This document shows positions 24,993-34,967 of a stretch of 64,000 bases of DNA, one piece after another (the first letter of the stretch is position 1; the number at the start of each line of letters is the position of its first letter). The translations under genes were made by a program, and so were the position numbers. Under the pieces are notes generated by a model that was given only the letters and a program-made list of their open reading frames with translations, did no database searches and was not told where the DNA came from. The stretch covers positions 1-64,000 of the forward strand of contig NZ_VCIG01000015.1 in the NCBI RefSeq assembly GCF_006345815.1. The letters are read 5' to 3'. This DNA is from Ochrobactrum sp. CGA5. Its GTDB lineage: Bacteria; Pseudomonadota; Alphaproteobacteria; Rhizobiales; Rhizobiaceae.

Positions 24993-26843
24993 GTGGCTGA
25001 CATGACATCGTTCTGGGGACTGATGCGCGCCTATTGGGTTTCCGATCGATGGAAGGAAGCCTGGGTTCTCACCATCGCAATCTTTCTGATGACGGCTTTC
25101 GTGAGCAAGACCACCGTATGGGTGGCCGAGGCTTCAGGCCTGCTCATGAATTCCATCGTTAATGTCAACACTGCGCCAGTCCAGAATCCTCTCATGACGA
25201 TTGCCGCCAATGCGGGTAGTCTTGTACTCCTGATGCTGGCAAAGGATGTGATGTTGGTTGGCTCACGTCATTTCCTGTCGACCACGCTGCACCGTAAATG
25301 GCGGAAATGGTTGAACGACCAGTTCTCCACTGCGCTGCTGAATGGCAAGCATACGCATTTCCATCTGCAGCAGGGTAGGGGCAAGGATCAGCTCGACAAT
25401 ATCGATCAACGCTTGCAGGAATCGATCAAGGGCATGACCGGCGGGGCCATCGGCCTCGTCATGGGCATTGTCGGGGTGTTTCTGTCTGCTTTCTTCATCG
25501 GCCAGAAGCTGATCGAAATGTCGACCCACGTGGAAGGGCTGGATTTCCTCGGCGGCTATGGAAGCGCTGTTCTGGCCTTTGCTGCAATCGTGATCTATGT
25601 CCCGCTCGGAACGCTGGTCGCGATCAAGATCGGCAAGCGGCTGGAGCGCCTTAACCTTGGCATCCAGAAGGCTGAGGGTTCTTATCGTGGCGAGTGGACG
25701 ACATTGTTGCGTCGCAGTTTCCAGATTTCAGCATCCGGCGGCGAGGCAGTCCAGCAGTCAGTGAACAACCGCCTCTACAAGGATGTCGATGGCACCTGGA
25801 ACCGGCTGAACCGTTTCGATGCCGCCTATCTGGCTTTCTCGCAGGCCTACGGCTTTCTCTCCAATCGCATCGTCGCCTACATTCCTGGCCTTCTTCCCTA
25901 TATGGGCGGCTCCGTCAGTTTCCGAAACTACGTGACGGGCGCAGAGCTTGTCGCGGCAATGATCAATGATTGCTCGTGGTTCATTCAGGTCATGCCGGCG
26001 ATTGCCAATCTACGCGCCAATGCGGGCCGCGTGACTGGTCTCGCGCAGGCAATCGAAAATGTTCAGGATCCGGCTGAATTCTACAGCCGCTCTGGTATCA
26101 ACCGCTTTGCTTTCGCAGAGCAGCATCCCCGCTTCGGCCTTTCGGTGCGTAATCTGACCCTCATGCAGGGGCCGGACAGCGAGGCGCCGTTCCTACGCTC
26201 TGGTGTGATCAACATCCGTTCTGGCGATTGGGTTTATATGCGCGGCGAATCCGGTTCGGGAAAGACTTCCTTCGTGAAAGCGCTGAACGGCCTGTGGCCC
26301 TACGGAACGGGAGATATAATCTATCCGCAGGATGCCACTTCGCTTTATGCGACCCAAGAGGCAAAATTCCCGTCCGTGTCGTTGAAGCAGCTTGTCAGCC
26401 TGCCGGTCGATGAGAGCCTGTTCAGTGATCTTGCCGTTGCTGCGGTGCTGCACGAGGCGGGACTGGGCGAGTTCATCGAGCGCATGAATGACACCGATGC
26501 CGATGGCGCGCCTTGGGACATGGTTCTTTCCGGCGGCCAGAAGCAGAAGATCGTGCTGGCGCGTGTTCTGCTCCACAAGCCGTCTGTCATCTTTCTCGAT
26601 GAGGCGACTGGTGCCCTCGATCCGGCTTCCAAGATGCTTTTCCATGAGGCGCTAAAGACGCGCTGCCCGCAAGCCATCGTCATCAGCATCATGCATGAGG
26701 ACAAGCTGCCACTGCTTGGAAACGGACAAAACGTCTACTCCCATGTGCTCGATATCCGTAACGGCTATGTTTCGCTGCGTCCGGTTCAGTTTGATACAAT
26801 GCCGGATGCGGCTGTCGAAACTCCACTCATTGCCGCCGAGTAA
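24993..26843 (+). CDS. ABC transporter, SbmA/BacA-like membrane domain fused to ATPase (YddA type)
   Basis: A 616-residue half-transporter. The membrane part (about residues 1-370) belongs to the ABC_membrane_2 / SbmA-BacA-like group, with segments such as WVLTIAIFLMTAFVSKTTVW and several more. The ATPase has Walker A MRGESGSGKTSFVKALNGLW, the signature LSGGQKQKIVLARVLLHKPS and Walker B VIFLDEATGALD. Relatives in alphaproteobacteria move peptides or very-long-chain acyl groups. GTG 24993 is preceded by AAGGGGGAGG at good spacing; TTG 24936 with a weaker site would add 19 residues. The gene stands alone. Confidence 0.75.
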   Translation: MADMTSFWGLMRAYWVSDRWKEAWVLTIAIFLMTAFVSKTTVWVAEASGLLMNSIVNVNTAPVQNPLMTIAANAGSLVLLMLAKDVMLVGSRHFLSTTLHRKWRKWLNDQFSTALLNGKHTHFHLQQGRGKDQLDNIDQRLQESIKGMTGGAIGLVMGIVGVFLSAFFIGQKLIEMSTHVEGLDFLGGYGSAVLAFAAIVIYVPLGTLVAIKIGKRLERLNLGIQKAEGSYRGEWTTLLRRSFQISASGGEAVQQSVNNRLYKDVDGTWNRLNRFDAAYLAFSQAYGFLSNRIVAYIPGLLPYMGGSVSFRNYVTGAELVAAMINDCSWFIQVMPAIANLRANAGRVTGLAQAIENVQDPAEFYSRSGINRFAFAEQHPRFGLSVRNLTLMQGPDSEAPFLRSGVINIRSGDWVYMRGESGSGKTSFVKALNGLWPYGTGDIIYPQDATSLYATQEAKFPSVSLKQLVSLPVDESLFSDLAVAAVLHEAGLGEFIERMNDTDADGAPWDMVLSGGQKQKIVLARVLLHKPSVIFLDEATGALDPASKMLFHEALKTRCPQAIVISIMHEDKLPLLGNGQNVYSHVLDIRNGYVSLRPVQFDTMPDAAVETPLIAAE

Positions 26844-26882
26844 AGTCTTTCCCATCGGTTGAAACACCGTAAGGTTGCAAAA

Positions 26883-26913
26883 GTCCAAATCTGGACTATA
26901 TTCTGATTTGGAC
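26883..26913. promoter_or_regulatory. Operator/promoter of the RES-Xre pair
   Basis: GTCCAAATC (26883-26891) and GATTTGGAC (26905-26913) form a perfect 9-bp inverted repeat with a 13-base centre containing CTATATTCT, which can serve as a -10 region. It ends 14 bases before the antitoxin start, the place expected for antitoxin autorepression. Confidence 0.7.
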
Positions 26914-26927
26914 GATCGGAGGCGACT

Positions 26928-27455
26928 ATGGTCAGTAGCAACGCGGTACTGAAAACAACGATGGGCAAGGGACCGGATATTCTTGATGCGACCCGGTTTT
27001 CTTCTCGTTCGCGTAAGCGGTTAAGCGGTCCGGGATTGCGCGCATTTCTTGCCATTGCCGATCTGTGGGGGCTGGACGAACAGCAGCGGCTTATGGTGTT
27101 GGGACTTCCTTCAAGATCAACCTATTACAACTGGGTGAAGGCGGTGCGCGAGCATCGCGATATCACGCTTGATGTGGATGTGCTGATGCGATTGTCCGCC
27201 GTGCTCGGCATTCATCAGGCGCTCGGCGTGCTTTACCTTGATGAGAAGACCGGTATTCGCTGGCTGCACACGCCCAATCAGTCTGGTGTCTTCGGCGGTT
27301 ATCCCCCCATGAGGCTGGTGACAAGTGGCCTGCAGGATGGCTTGCTGACAGTCCGTCGGTTTCTGGATGCGGCGCGCGGTGGCCTTTATATGGAGCCGAA
27401 CGAACTGGATCGTGAGTTCCGGCCATATCGGGATGAAGATGTGGTATTCTCGTGA
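26928..27455 (+). CDS. Xre/MbcA/ParS-type antitoxin of a RES toxin system
   Basis: A 175-residue protein of the antitoxin family that pairs with RES toxins. The N-terminal part (about residues 35-75) holds an Xre-like helix-turn-helix, RAFLAIADLWGLDEQQRLML-like then GLPSRSTYYNWVKAVREH. The C-terminal part (about 80-160) is the toxin-binding MbcA/ParS/Xre domain, with LMRLSAVLGIHQALGVLYLD and RWLHTPNQSGVFGGYPPMRL. It should neutralise the toxin encoded next and repress the operon through the inverted repeat just upstream. It overlaps the toxin gene by four bases. It is longer than many antitoxins of the family. Confidence 0.85.
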   Translation: MVSSNAVLKTTMGKGPDILDATRFSSRSRKRLSGPGLRAFLAIADLWGLDEQQRLMVLGLPSRSTYYNWVKAVREHRDITLDVDVLMRLSAVLGIHQALGVLYLDEKTGIRWLHTPNQSGVFGGYPPMRLVTSGLQDGLLTVRRFLDAARGGLYMEPNELDREFRPYRDEDVVFS

Positions 27456-28117
27456 AGCGCAGTCCCGCTCCACAGCCAAGTTATCGTTTGATCCCGTCGC
27501 GTTTTCCGCCGATTGGTCTTTTTGACACGGTGGCTACCGCGGCCGATCTGGAAGCAGTGATGGAACTGGCAGGCTGGACGAATGATCGCCTTCTAGCTGA
27601 ACGATTGCAGCGCCTGCCGCAAGAGGAATGGGTGTTCGGCAGGCCCAATTCCAGCGTCGTCATGGCGACTTTTCTGCACGTGGCGCCGGGAGGGATGCGC
27701 TTCAATGGTCCAGAGCTTGGCGCGTGGTACGCAGCGGCACGGCTGACCACATCCGTGGTCGAAGTTGCGCATCACATGCGTCGCGAAACGGTTGCGACAC
27801 AGCGGGATGGCCTCAGCCGTACCTTCCGGGTTTATACCGCAAAACTGGAAGAGACTTTCGTCGATATATGCGGTGAGCAGGTGGCGTTGCCTGCCGTTTA
27901 TGATCCGACAGATTATGCCGCTTCACAGAAGTTTGGCGAAGAAATGCGCAAGAGCGGCGAGTTCGGAGTTCTGTTCGACAGTTTGCGCCATGAAGGCGGC
28001 ATTAATGCTGTAGCGTTTCGTCCGAGCCGGATCACTGAGGTGACACAGAGCGATCACTACGAAATTACGGTCGAAAGAGCTTCGTCACGCATAGAGGCCA
28101 AAAAGCTCAGTGCGTGA
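27452..28117 (+). CDS. RES domain toxin (NAD+-degrading type)
   Basis: A 221-residue RES-domain protein. The family's key residues are visible: Arg in YRLIPSRFPPIGLFDTVATA (about residue 11), Glu in VVEVAHHMRRETV (about residue 100) and a downstream Ser/Asn-rich C-terminal part (GINAVAFRPSRITEV). RES toxins degrade NAD+ and stop growth when the antitoxin is lost. GTG start at 27452 overlaps the antitoxin stop, so the pair is translationally coupled. The order antitoxin-toxin is normal for this type II family. Confidence 0.85.
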   Translation: MKRSPAPQPSYRLIPSRFPPIGLFDTVATAADLEAVMELAGWTNDRLLAERLQRLPQEEWVFGRPNSSVVMATFLHVAPGGMRFNGPELGAWYAAARLTTSVVEVAHHMRRETVATQRDGLSRTFRVYTAKLEETFVDICGEQVALPAVYDPTDYAASQKFGEEMRKSGEFGVLFDSLRHEGGINAVAFRPSRITEVTQSDHYEITVERASSRIEAKKLSA

Positions 28118-28262
28118 AGAGACAGGCGTTTTGGCATCTCTTGCTTCCCCCGGTTGTGACCAGCCATATCCATCATGGGGGTTCTGAAATTTTTCAAGCC
28201 CACGATGGCACAATATGGCTGCGCCGGCAGCTATGGTTGATGAGCGAGTGATACCCTTTAGG

Positions 28263-29189
28263 TCAGACTGCCCACTCTACATCCGTGGTAAAGGCAATTG
28301 TCAGCCACCGGTCCGGTCCTTCGCCGCCGAGAGCCCCCCCGATCTCATCGCGCAACGCATCCCACTCCTCAAGCTTTCGTGGCGGAAGATCGGGCGGAAC
28401 GATAAAATAGAGTTCGATCTGCTTGCCGCGACCCACTTTGGCGACGTAGGCACGATACGACAGAAAACCATTGCGCTTGACGAACTCTTCAGCAACCGCA
28501 TCGACATGCTGTTTAAGATCAACGGGCGTAACCAGAAATATGTCCGCCAGTGCCTGCTTGATCGTGCCGATAGGCATTGGAATGATGACAAGACAGACAA
28601 CTGCCAGAACAGCCGGATCGATGTAAGGCGTCAGCCATCCGAGGTTAGTTCCTTCGATGACATAGCCGGCCGAAAAGGCGATCAGGAGTGCCGCGGTTAT
28701 TCCACCTGACATGATCCAGGCTTTGGCATCAAGTGCAACGAAATCTGACTTCAAGATTCTGTTGGCACGCATTTCCAGAAATGCCATGCCGAGACAGGCA
28801 ATCAGAGCGACGACTGCATAGAAAATCGCGTAGCTGAATTCGAGATCGCGCCCGCCATCCATCAAGCTGCCGATCGCATTGATAAGCGCATAAATCGCAA
28901 CGCCGGTGAGCATCATGCCGTTGAGGCCCAACACCATCGGCTCAAGATGCCAGAAGCCCATTGTGAATCGATCACGCAATTCTCCGCGCGGCTGTTCCGG
29001 TAAGGCAGAAAGGGCGATGAGGCGTGAGACAAGGAGGGCAAGCCCACTCATTGCTGCATCAGCAAGCATATAAACGCCATCGAATACTATAGAAAACGAG
29101 CCGGACAGCAAGCCAAAAACGACACCGAAACCAGCAACAAGTATAGTAACAGCTATGGAAATTTGAAGAATAGTTTGTTCACTACGCAA
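28263..29189 (-). CDS. Cation diffusion facilitator family metal exporter
   Basis: A 308-residue CDF protein. Six hydrophobic segments are visible, the first with AVTILVAGFGVVFGLLSGSF. The SIVFDGVYMLADAAMSGLAL stretch carries the segment-2 Asp pair that binds metal. A later segment has FVALDAKAWIMSGGITAALL, with an Asp as second ligand, and there is a cytoplasmic C-terminal domain. It probably exports a divalent metal by proton exchange. The second metal motif (D-AWIM) lacks the usual HxxxD histidine, so this is an atypical member and its cargo is unclear. It is convergent with the RES toxin gene. Confidence 0.75.
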   Translation of the reverse strand: MRSEQTILQISIAVTILVAGFGVVFGLLSGSFSIVFDGVYMLADAAMSGLALLVSRLIALSALPEQPRGELRDRFTMGFWHLEPMVLGLNGMMLTGVAIYALINAIGSLMDGGRDLEFSYAIFYAVVALIACLGMAFLEMRANRILKSDFVALDAKAWIMSGGITAALLIAFSAGYVIEGTNLGWLTPYIDPAVLAVVCLVIIPMPIGTIKQALADIFLVTPVDLKQHVDAVAEEFVKRNGFLSYRAYVAKVGRGKQIELYFIVPPDLPPRKLEEWDALRDEIGGALGGEGPDRWLTIAFTTDVEWAV

Positions 29190-29328
29190 TTTTTACTCCG
29201 ATATAAACCGCATGCAACGCGATTTGGTTTCGGATGTGCAATTTTACGTGCCGAACCAATTTCGCGTTGCGCAGAAAATCTACACTAATGGCGTGAAACT
29301 GACAAACTTCTTCAAATTTTGGATATTG

Positions 29329-30351
29329 CTAGGCCCATTCCGGCACTCGGGTCGCCGATTCCCGCAGGATCAGTTCGGCGTGCCATAATTCATGGATGTC
29401 AGTGGCCGCCCGGCCATCGAGTATGTCCATCAGGAGGTCGGCGCAACGCTTTCCGGCAGCTCGCATCGACGAGCGGGTTGCTGTCAGGGACGGCACCATA
29501 TTGTCGGCGCTCAGGAAGGAGATGACATCGTCATGGGCGATGACAGAGATATCTTTGCCTATGGTCAGTCCGAAGGAGCGCGCGGCACGATATATCCCAA
29601 GCGCAGTCATCATCGAACCGGCAACAAACGCCGTCGGGCGCGAATCGCGCTCCAGAAGCTTGCGCGCAAGGCGATAACCGATCTCGTCCGTGAAGTCGCC
29701 GTGCTCGATAAGTTCCGGATCAAAAGCAATGCCTCTGCTTTCGAGGGCCCTCCGGTAACCTTCGTCGCGGTGAAGCGAGAAGGTGAAGCCGTAGCGACCA
29801 TTTATCATCGCTATGCAGCGGTGGCCGAGGTCAAGCAGATGGGCAGTCGAACGGTAAACCGCGCCTTCATTGTCAATGTCGAGCCATGCATGGGGAACAT
29901 CGGTTTCAGAGCGTCCGTGCACAAGGAAAGGCATGCCCAGTTCGTGCAGCATGCGGATGCGCTCGTCATTGGGCTTTGGAGAGGTCACGATGATTGCGTC
30001 GACGCGGCGGCTGGTGGCCAGCCGCCGGCAGAGTTGCACTTCGTCGTCTGTGCCGTCGTTGGCAATCGGGCTGACGAGAATGTCGACTTCATCCTGACTG
30101 AGCCGTTCGGCCATGCCGCGCATGAATTCGGCGAAGTGAAATTCGCTGTTGCGTCCCATCACGACGCCGATTGCACCGGCGCGGCCGGTAACCAGTCTGA
30201 CCGCATTGACATTGGGTCGGTAACCGAGGCGCACAGCCTCGTCCATGACCCGCTTTCGCGTGCTTTCCGCCACTTCGGGATAGCCGCTCAACGCCCTGCT
30301 GACGGTCGTTGCGGAGAGGCCGAGATGTTTGGCGAATTCACGGAGCTTCAT
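29329..30351 (-). CDS. thuR: LacI family repressor of the thu operon
   Basis: A 340-residue LacI-family regulator. The N-terminal helix-turn-helix reads MKLREFAKHLGLSATTVSRA then LSGYPEVAESTRKRVMDEAV. The sugar-binding domain has AIGVVMGRNSEFHFAEFMRG and, near residue 270, ISVIAHDDVISFLSADNMVP with the typical C-terminal TRSSMRAAGKRCADLLMDIL. It is divergent from the thuEFGKAB genes, as ThuR is in Sinorhizobium meliloti, where it represses trehalose/maltose uptake and catabolism. Two sites fitting the LacI pattern lie in front of thuE. The 139 bases after its stop hold nothing I recognise. Confidence 0.85.
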   Translation of the reverse strand: MKLREFAKHLGLSATTVSRALSGYPEVAESTRKRVMDEAVRLGYRPNVNAVRLVTGRAGAIGVVMGRNSEFHFAEFMRGMAERLSQDEVDILVSPIANDGTDDEVQLCRRLATSRRVDAIIVTSPKPNDERIRMLHELGMPFLVHGRSETDVPHAWLDIDNEGAVYRSTAHLLDLGHRCIAMINGRYGFTFSLHRDEGYRRALESRGIAFDPELIEHGDFTDEIGYRLARKLLERDSRPTAFVAGSMMTALGIYRAARSFGLTIGKDISVIAHDDVISFLSADNMVPSLTATRSSMRAAGKRCADLLMDILDGRAATDIHELWHAELILRESATRVPEWA

Positions 30352-30662
30352 TTGACTTTCAATTATTCAGGCAGGCAAGGCCGCGGATTATAGCCGCTTC
30401 CTTGCGATTAACAATTGGTCGGTTTGCTTCTTTGAGCTGCTGCAATACACAGGGTGCACGTTATCCAAATCGATTTCAAGTTTGTTTCATTCTTTATTTT
30501 TCCATGATCGAGAAAGCATCTGCCAGAAAGCCTAATCAACACCCTGGAAAATTGATAGAATATTGAATTTGAAAAGTTTTTTGATTGTTGGGTTTCAAAT
30601 AAGCGAGTGTGCAAAATCTGCTGCTTGACAGAAATGCGGTCCTCTGCAACCTTTCTGCCATC

Positions 30663-30694
30663 CAAACCGTTTTCGATTTTATCAAACCGCTTAC
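30663..30694. promoter_or_regulatory. Twin LacI-type operator candidates upstream of thuE
   Basis: AAACCGTTTT (30664-30673) and AAACCGCTTA (30684-30693) both fit the LacI-family core AANCGNTT. Their central CG steps are at 30668-30669 and 30688-30689, exactly 20 bases apart, on the same face of the helix. TTGACA at 30625-30630 is a possible -35, which would put the sites just after the transcription start. The rest of the 366-base thuR-thuE gap shows only AT-rich sequence. Confidence 0.5.
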
Positions 30695-30717
30695 TGAATG
30701 GATGGGAGGAGGGAACA

Positions 30718-31983
30718 ATGAAGGCTTTAAAGGGTGTGTTCGCGGCCTGTGTGACATTAGGTCTGGCGACGGTGAGCGCTCATGCCGTGGAGATTTCCAT
30801 CGCGGCGAACTCAACGGGCAATAACATCAAGTTTCTGCAAGTGCAGATAGCCAAGTTTGAGAAGGATACTGGCAACAAGGTCAATATCGTCTCGATGCCG
30901 CCATCAAGCAGCGAGCAGTTCAGCCAGTATCGGCTGTGGCTTGCAGCCGGTAACGCTGATATCGACGTTTACCAGACCGATGTGGTCTGGGCACCGCAAT
31001 TATCCGATCAATTCGTCGATTTGGCGGAAGCAACCAAGGATGTCACAGGAGCGCATTTCCCGTCTATTATTGCGTCGCAGACTGTGAATGGAAAACTGGT
31101 TGCGCTGCCATTCTATACCGATGCTCCAGCACTTTTCTATCGCAAGGATCTCCTCGAAAAGTATAACAAACAGGTTCCCAAGACCTGGGATGAGATGACG
31201 GAGACCGCCAAGGAAATCATGGACAAAGAGCGGGCCGAGGGAAAGTCTGATCTCTGGGGCTTTGTGTTTCAGGGTAACGCCTATGAGGGACTAACCTGTA
31301 ACGCACTCGAATGGGTAAAATCGTCTGGCGGAGGCCAGATCGTGGAAGCTGATGGCACTATTTCCATCAACAACGAAAAGGCAGCGGCAGCGATCGATCG
31401 CGCGAAGGGCTGGATCGGTTCGATTTCGCCGCAGGGCGTCTTGGCCTATCAGGAAGAGGAATCGCGCGGCGTATGGCAGACCGGTAATGCCGTTTTCATG
31501 CGTAACTGGCCTTATGCTTACGCACTTGGCAACAATGCCGATAGCAGCGTGAAGGGCAAGTTTGACGTTGCTCCATTGCCCGCCGGTGCTGAGGGCGACG
31601 CGCCATCCTCGACGCTCGGTGGCTGGAACCTGGCGGTTTCAAAGTATTCCACCAAACAAGACGCGGCCATTGCACTGGTTAAATATCTGGCGTCGCCGGA
31701 AGTGCAGAAGGTGCAAGCGGTCGAGATTTCGCGCCTGCCGACGATTGAAGCGCTTTACGATGACAAGGATGTCATTGCGGCGCAACCCTTCATGGCGAAC
31801 TGGAAGCCTATCTTCCAGAATGCCGTACCGCGTCCATCGGCTGCGACAAAGGTGAAATACAACGAAGTCTCATCGAAATTCTGGACTGCCGTGCACAAGA
31901 CGCTCTCGGGCAACGGTACTGCGGCGGAGAATCTCGAAATGCTTGAGGTCGAGCTGACAGAGCTGGAAGGCTCCGGCTGGTAA
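30718..31983 (+). CDS. thuE: Trehalose/maltose ABC substrate-binding protein
   Basis: A 421-residue periplasmic solute-binding protein of family 1 (MalE type). The signal peptide is residues 1-22 (FAACVTLGLATVSAHA-VE). Typical motifs are VDLAEATKDVTGAHFPSIIA, LPFYTDAPALFYRKDLLEKY and GGWNLAVSKYSTKQDAAIAL. AGGAGGG at 30706-30712 supports ATG 30718. It is first in the operon and followed by a 97-base gap with an extended hairpin. In the thu system it binds trehalose, maltose and sucrose; the specificity here is by analogy with the whole operon layout. Confidence 0.85.
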   Translation: MKALKGVFAACVTLGLATVSAHAVEISIAANSTGNNIKFLQVQIAKFEKDTGNKVNIVSMPPSSSEQFSQYRLWLAAGNADIDVYQTDVVWAPQLSDQFVDLAEATKDVTGAHFPSIIASQTVNGKLVALPFYTDAPALFYRKDLLEKYNKQVPKTWDEMTETAKEIMDKERAEGKSDLWGFVFQGNAYEGLTCNALEWVKSSGGGQIVEADGTISINNEKAAAAIDRAKGWIGSISPQGVLAYQEEESRGVWQTGNAVFMRNWPYAYALGNNADSSVKGKFDVAPLPAGAEGDAPSSTLGGWNLAVSKYSTKQDAAIALVKYLASPEVQKVQAVEISRLPTIEALYDDKDVIAAQPFMANWKPIFQNAVPRPSAATKVKYNEVSSKFWTAVHKTLSGNGTAAENLEMLEVELTELEGSGW

Positions 31984-31997
31984 AGCCCCATCAAGCC

Positions 31998-32043
31998 GCG
32001 TCCGGGTTGTTCTCCCAAGCCCCTTAAAGGGCATCCCGGACGC
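31998..32043 (+). terminator. Intercistronic stem-loop between thuE and thuF
   Basis: GCGTCCGGG (31998-32006) pairs with CCCGGACGC (32035-32043); inside, GCCCCTT and AAGGGC can pair as well. Its place after the binding-protein gene suggests it sets a higher level of ThuE than of the membrane parts. Confidence 0.5.
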
Positions 32044-32080
32044 TCCAGTTTCTCTGAGCAGGACCGAGAGTGGGATCACT

Positions 32081-33060
<980 letters not shown>

Positions 33061-33064
<4 letters not shown>

Positions 33065-33888
33065 TGCATTATGTGAAATCCCTCGGCTTCTATCTGCTGG
33101 TGGCGTTCATCATTCTGATCGCGGTATTCCCCTTCTATTATGCGATCATCACCAGTCTCAAATCCGGGACGGCGCTGTTTCAGGTCGATTACTGGCCAAG
33201 CAGTTTCTCGCTTGAAAACTATATCGGTGTTGTCAGGCAGGGCAGCTTCCTTCGCAGTCTGGGTAATTCGCTGCTGGTCGCGAACGTCGTTGTGGCCATC
33301 TCGCTTTTGCTGGCGGTGACAGCGGCTTATGCGCTGGCGCGTGTAAATTTTCGTGGCCGTGGACTGTTGCTGCTCACCATTCTTTCGGTGTCCATGTTTC
33401 CGCAAATCGCCGTTTTGGCAGGCTTGTTCGAGCTGATCCGCTTCCTCGGCATCTTCAACACGCCGCTGGCGCTGATCTTCTCCTATATGATCTTCACGCT
33501 GCCTTTCACGGTCTGGGTCCTCACCACGTTCATGCGTGACCTGCCGGTGGAGATCGAGGAAGCGGCCATCGTAGACGGCGCGTCGCCTTGGGTCATCATC
33601 ACGCGGGTTTTCATGCCGCTCATGTGGCCGGCGCTGGTGACAACCGGGCTGCTCGCTTTCATCTCTGCATGGAACGAGTTCCTGTTTGCGCTCACCTTCA
33701 CCTCTTCGGGCAGCCAGCGCACAGTGCCAGTGGCTATCGCGCTTTTGTCTGGCAGCAGTCAGTTTGAAATCCCCTGGGGCAACATCATGGCGGCTTCCGT
33801 CATCGTGACGGTTCCTCTGGTCATCCTCGTGCTCATCTTCCAGCGGCGGATCGTGTCCGGTCTGACGGCAGGCGGCGTAAAGGGTTAG
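33061..33888 (+). CDS. thuG: Trehalose/maltose ABC permease 2 (MalG type)
   Basis: A 275-residue permease with six hydrophobic segments, beginning GFYLLVAFIILIAVFPFYYA. The EAA loop reads LPVEIEEAAIVDGASPWVII then TRVFMPLMWPALVTTGLLAF, and the MalG-like WNEFLFALTFTSS follows. It forms the channel together with the preceding permease, which it overlaps by four bases, and it is nine bases upstream of the ATPase gene. The start could be ATG 33061 or 33064. Confidence 0.85.
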
Positions 33889-33896
33889 GTACAACA

Positions 33897-34898
33897 ATGG
33901 CAGAACTTCAATTGCGTGATGTGCGCAAGTCTTTCGGTAACTTTGAGGTCATCAGGGGCGTGGATATGGATATCCGACCTGGGGAGTTCATGGTTTTTGT
34001 TGGCCCTTCCGGTTGCGGAAAGTCCACGCTGCTACGCCTTATTGCGGGTTTGGAGGAAATATCGTCAGGCAGCCTTTCCATTAATGGAAAGGTGGTCAAC
34101 AGCTTCGCACCATCAAAGCGCGGCATTGCCATGGTGTTTCAGTCCTATGCGCTTTATCCGCACATGACAGTTTATGAGAACATGGCATTCGGCATGCAGC
34201 TTGCGGGCAAGAGCAAGGATGAATGCAAAGGCCGCATTCGCCAGGCAGCGGAAATGCTGCAGTTGACGCCTTATCTGGAACGTCTGCCGCGCCAGCTTTC
34301 CGGTGGGCAGCGGCAGCGCGTCGCGATTGGCCGCGCCATCGTGCGCGATCCGAAAGTGTTCCTTTTCGACGAACCCTTGTCCAACCTCGATGCGGCACTA
34401 CGTGTGGCTACAAGGCTTGAGATCGCCAAGCTTCACCAGAGCATGGAAGACACCACCATGATCTATGTGACGCACGATCAGGTGGAGGCAATGACGCTGG
34501 CCGATCGCATCTGCGTTCTGCGCGATGGACGAGTGGAGCAGATCGGAACGCCGCTTGAGCTTTACGAAAAGCCAAACTCGCTTTTCGTCGCCGGGTTCAT
34601 AGGATCACCGAAGATGAATTTCCTGACCGGCAGATATAGTGAGCCTTTTAAAGCGCATACGGTGGGTCTGCGTCCCGAACATCTCGCCATCGTGCCCGAA
34701 AGAGGCCACTGGAATGGTCAGGTGATCCACACCGAAATCCTCGGTTCCGATACCTATGTGTATGTCGATCTCGGCTTGGACGAGCCGCTGGTGGTCCGCG
34801 AAAGCGGCGTGGCAGCGCGCAGGTCAGGCGAGACAATCTCGGTTTCCCCGATGGGGGATAATGTTCATCGCTTCGATGAAAAAGGCCGCGCCGTATAA
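33897..34898 (+). CDS. thuK: Trehalose/maltose ABC ATPase (MalK type)
   Basis: A 333-residue MalK-like ATPase. Walker A is [20 protein letters not shown] (about residue 37), the Q-loop lies in [20 protein letters not shown], the signature is [20 protein letters not shown] and Walker [13 protein letters not shown], followed by the H-loop [20 protein letters not shown]. The C-terminal OB-fold region (TOBE, about residues 240-330), with [15 protein letters not shown] and [16 protein letters not shown], is shorter than in E. coli MalK. It energises the two permeases. Confidence 0.85.
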   Translation: MAELQLRDVRKSFGNFEVIRGVDMDIRPGEFMVFVGPSGCGKSTLLRLIAGLEEISSGSLSINGKVVNSFAPSKRGIAMVFQSYALYPHMTVYENMAFGMQLAGKSKDECKGRIRQAAEMLQLTPYLERLPRQLSGGQRQRVAIGRAIVRDPKVFLFDEPLSNLDAALRVATRLEIAKLHQSMEDTTMIYVTHDQVEAMTLADRICVLRDGRVEQIGTPLELYEKPNSLFVAGFIGSPKMNFLTGRYSEPFKAHTVGLRPEHLAIVPERGHWNGQVIHTEILGSDTYVYVDLGLDEPLVVRESGVAARRSGETISVSPMGDNVHRFDEKGRAV

Positions 34899-34967
34899 AG
34901 CCGACCTCCCAAGCTCAATGACACGTGAGACAAATGGGCCGTGATGCCCGTAGCAAGGAGAATACCC

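Noticed and set aside
29392-30393. 333-codon plus-strand frame opposite thuR
   Set aside because: It is antisense to a clear LacI-family gene and shows no motifs.
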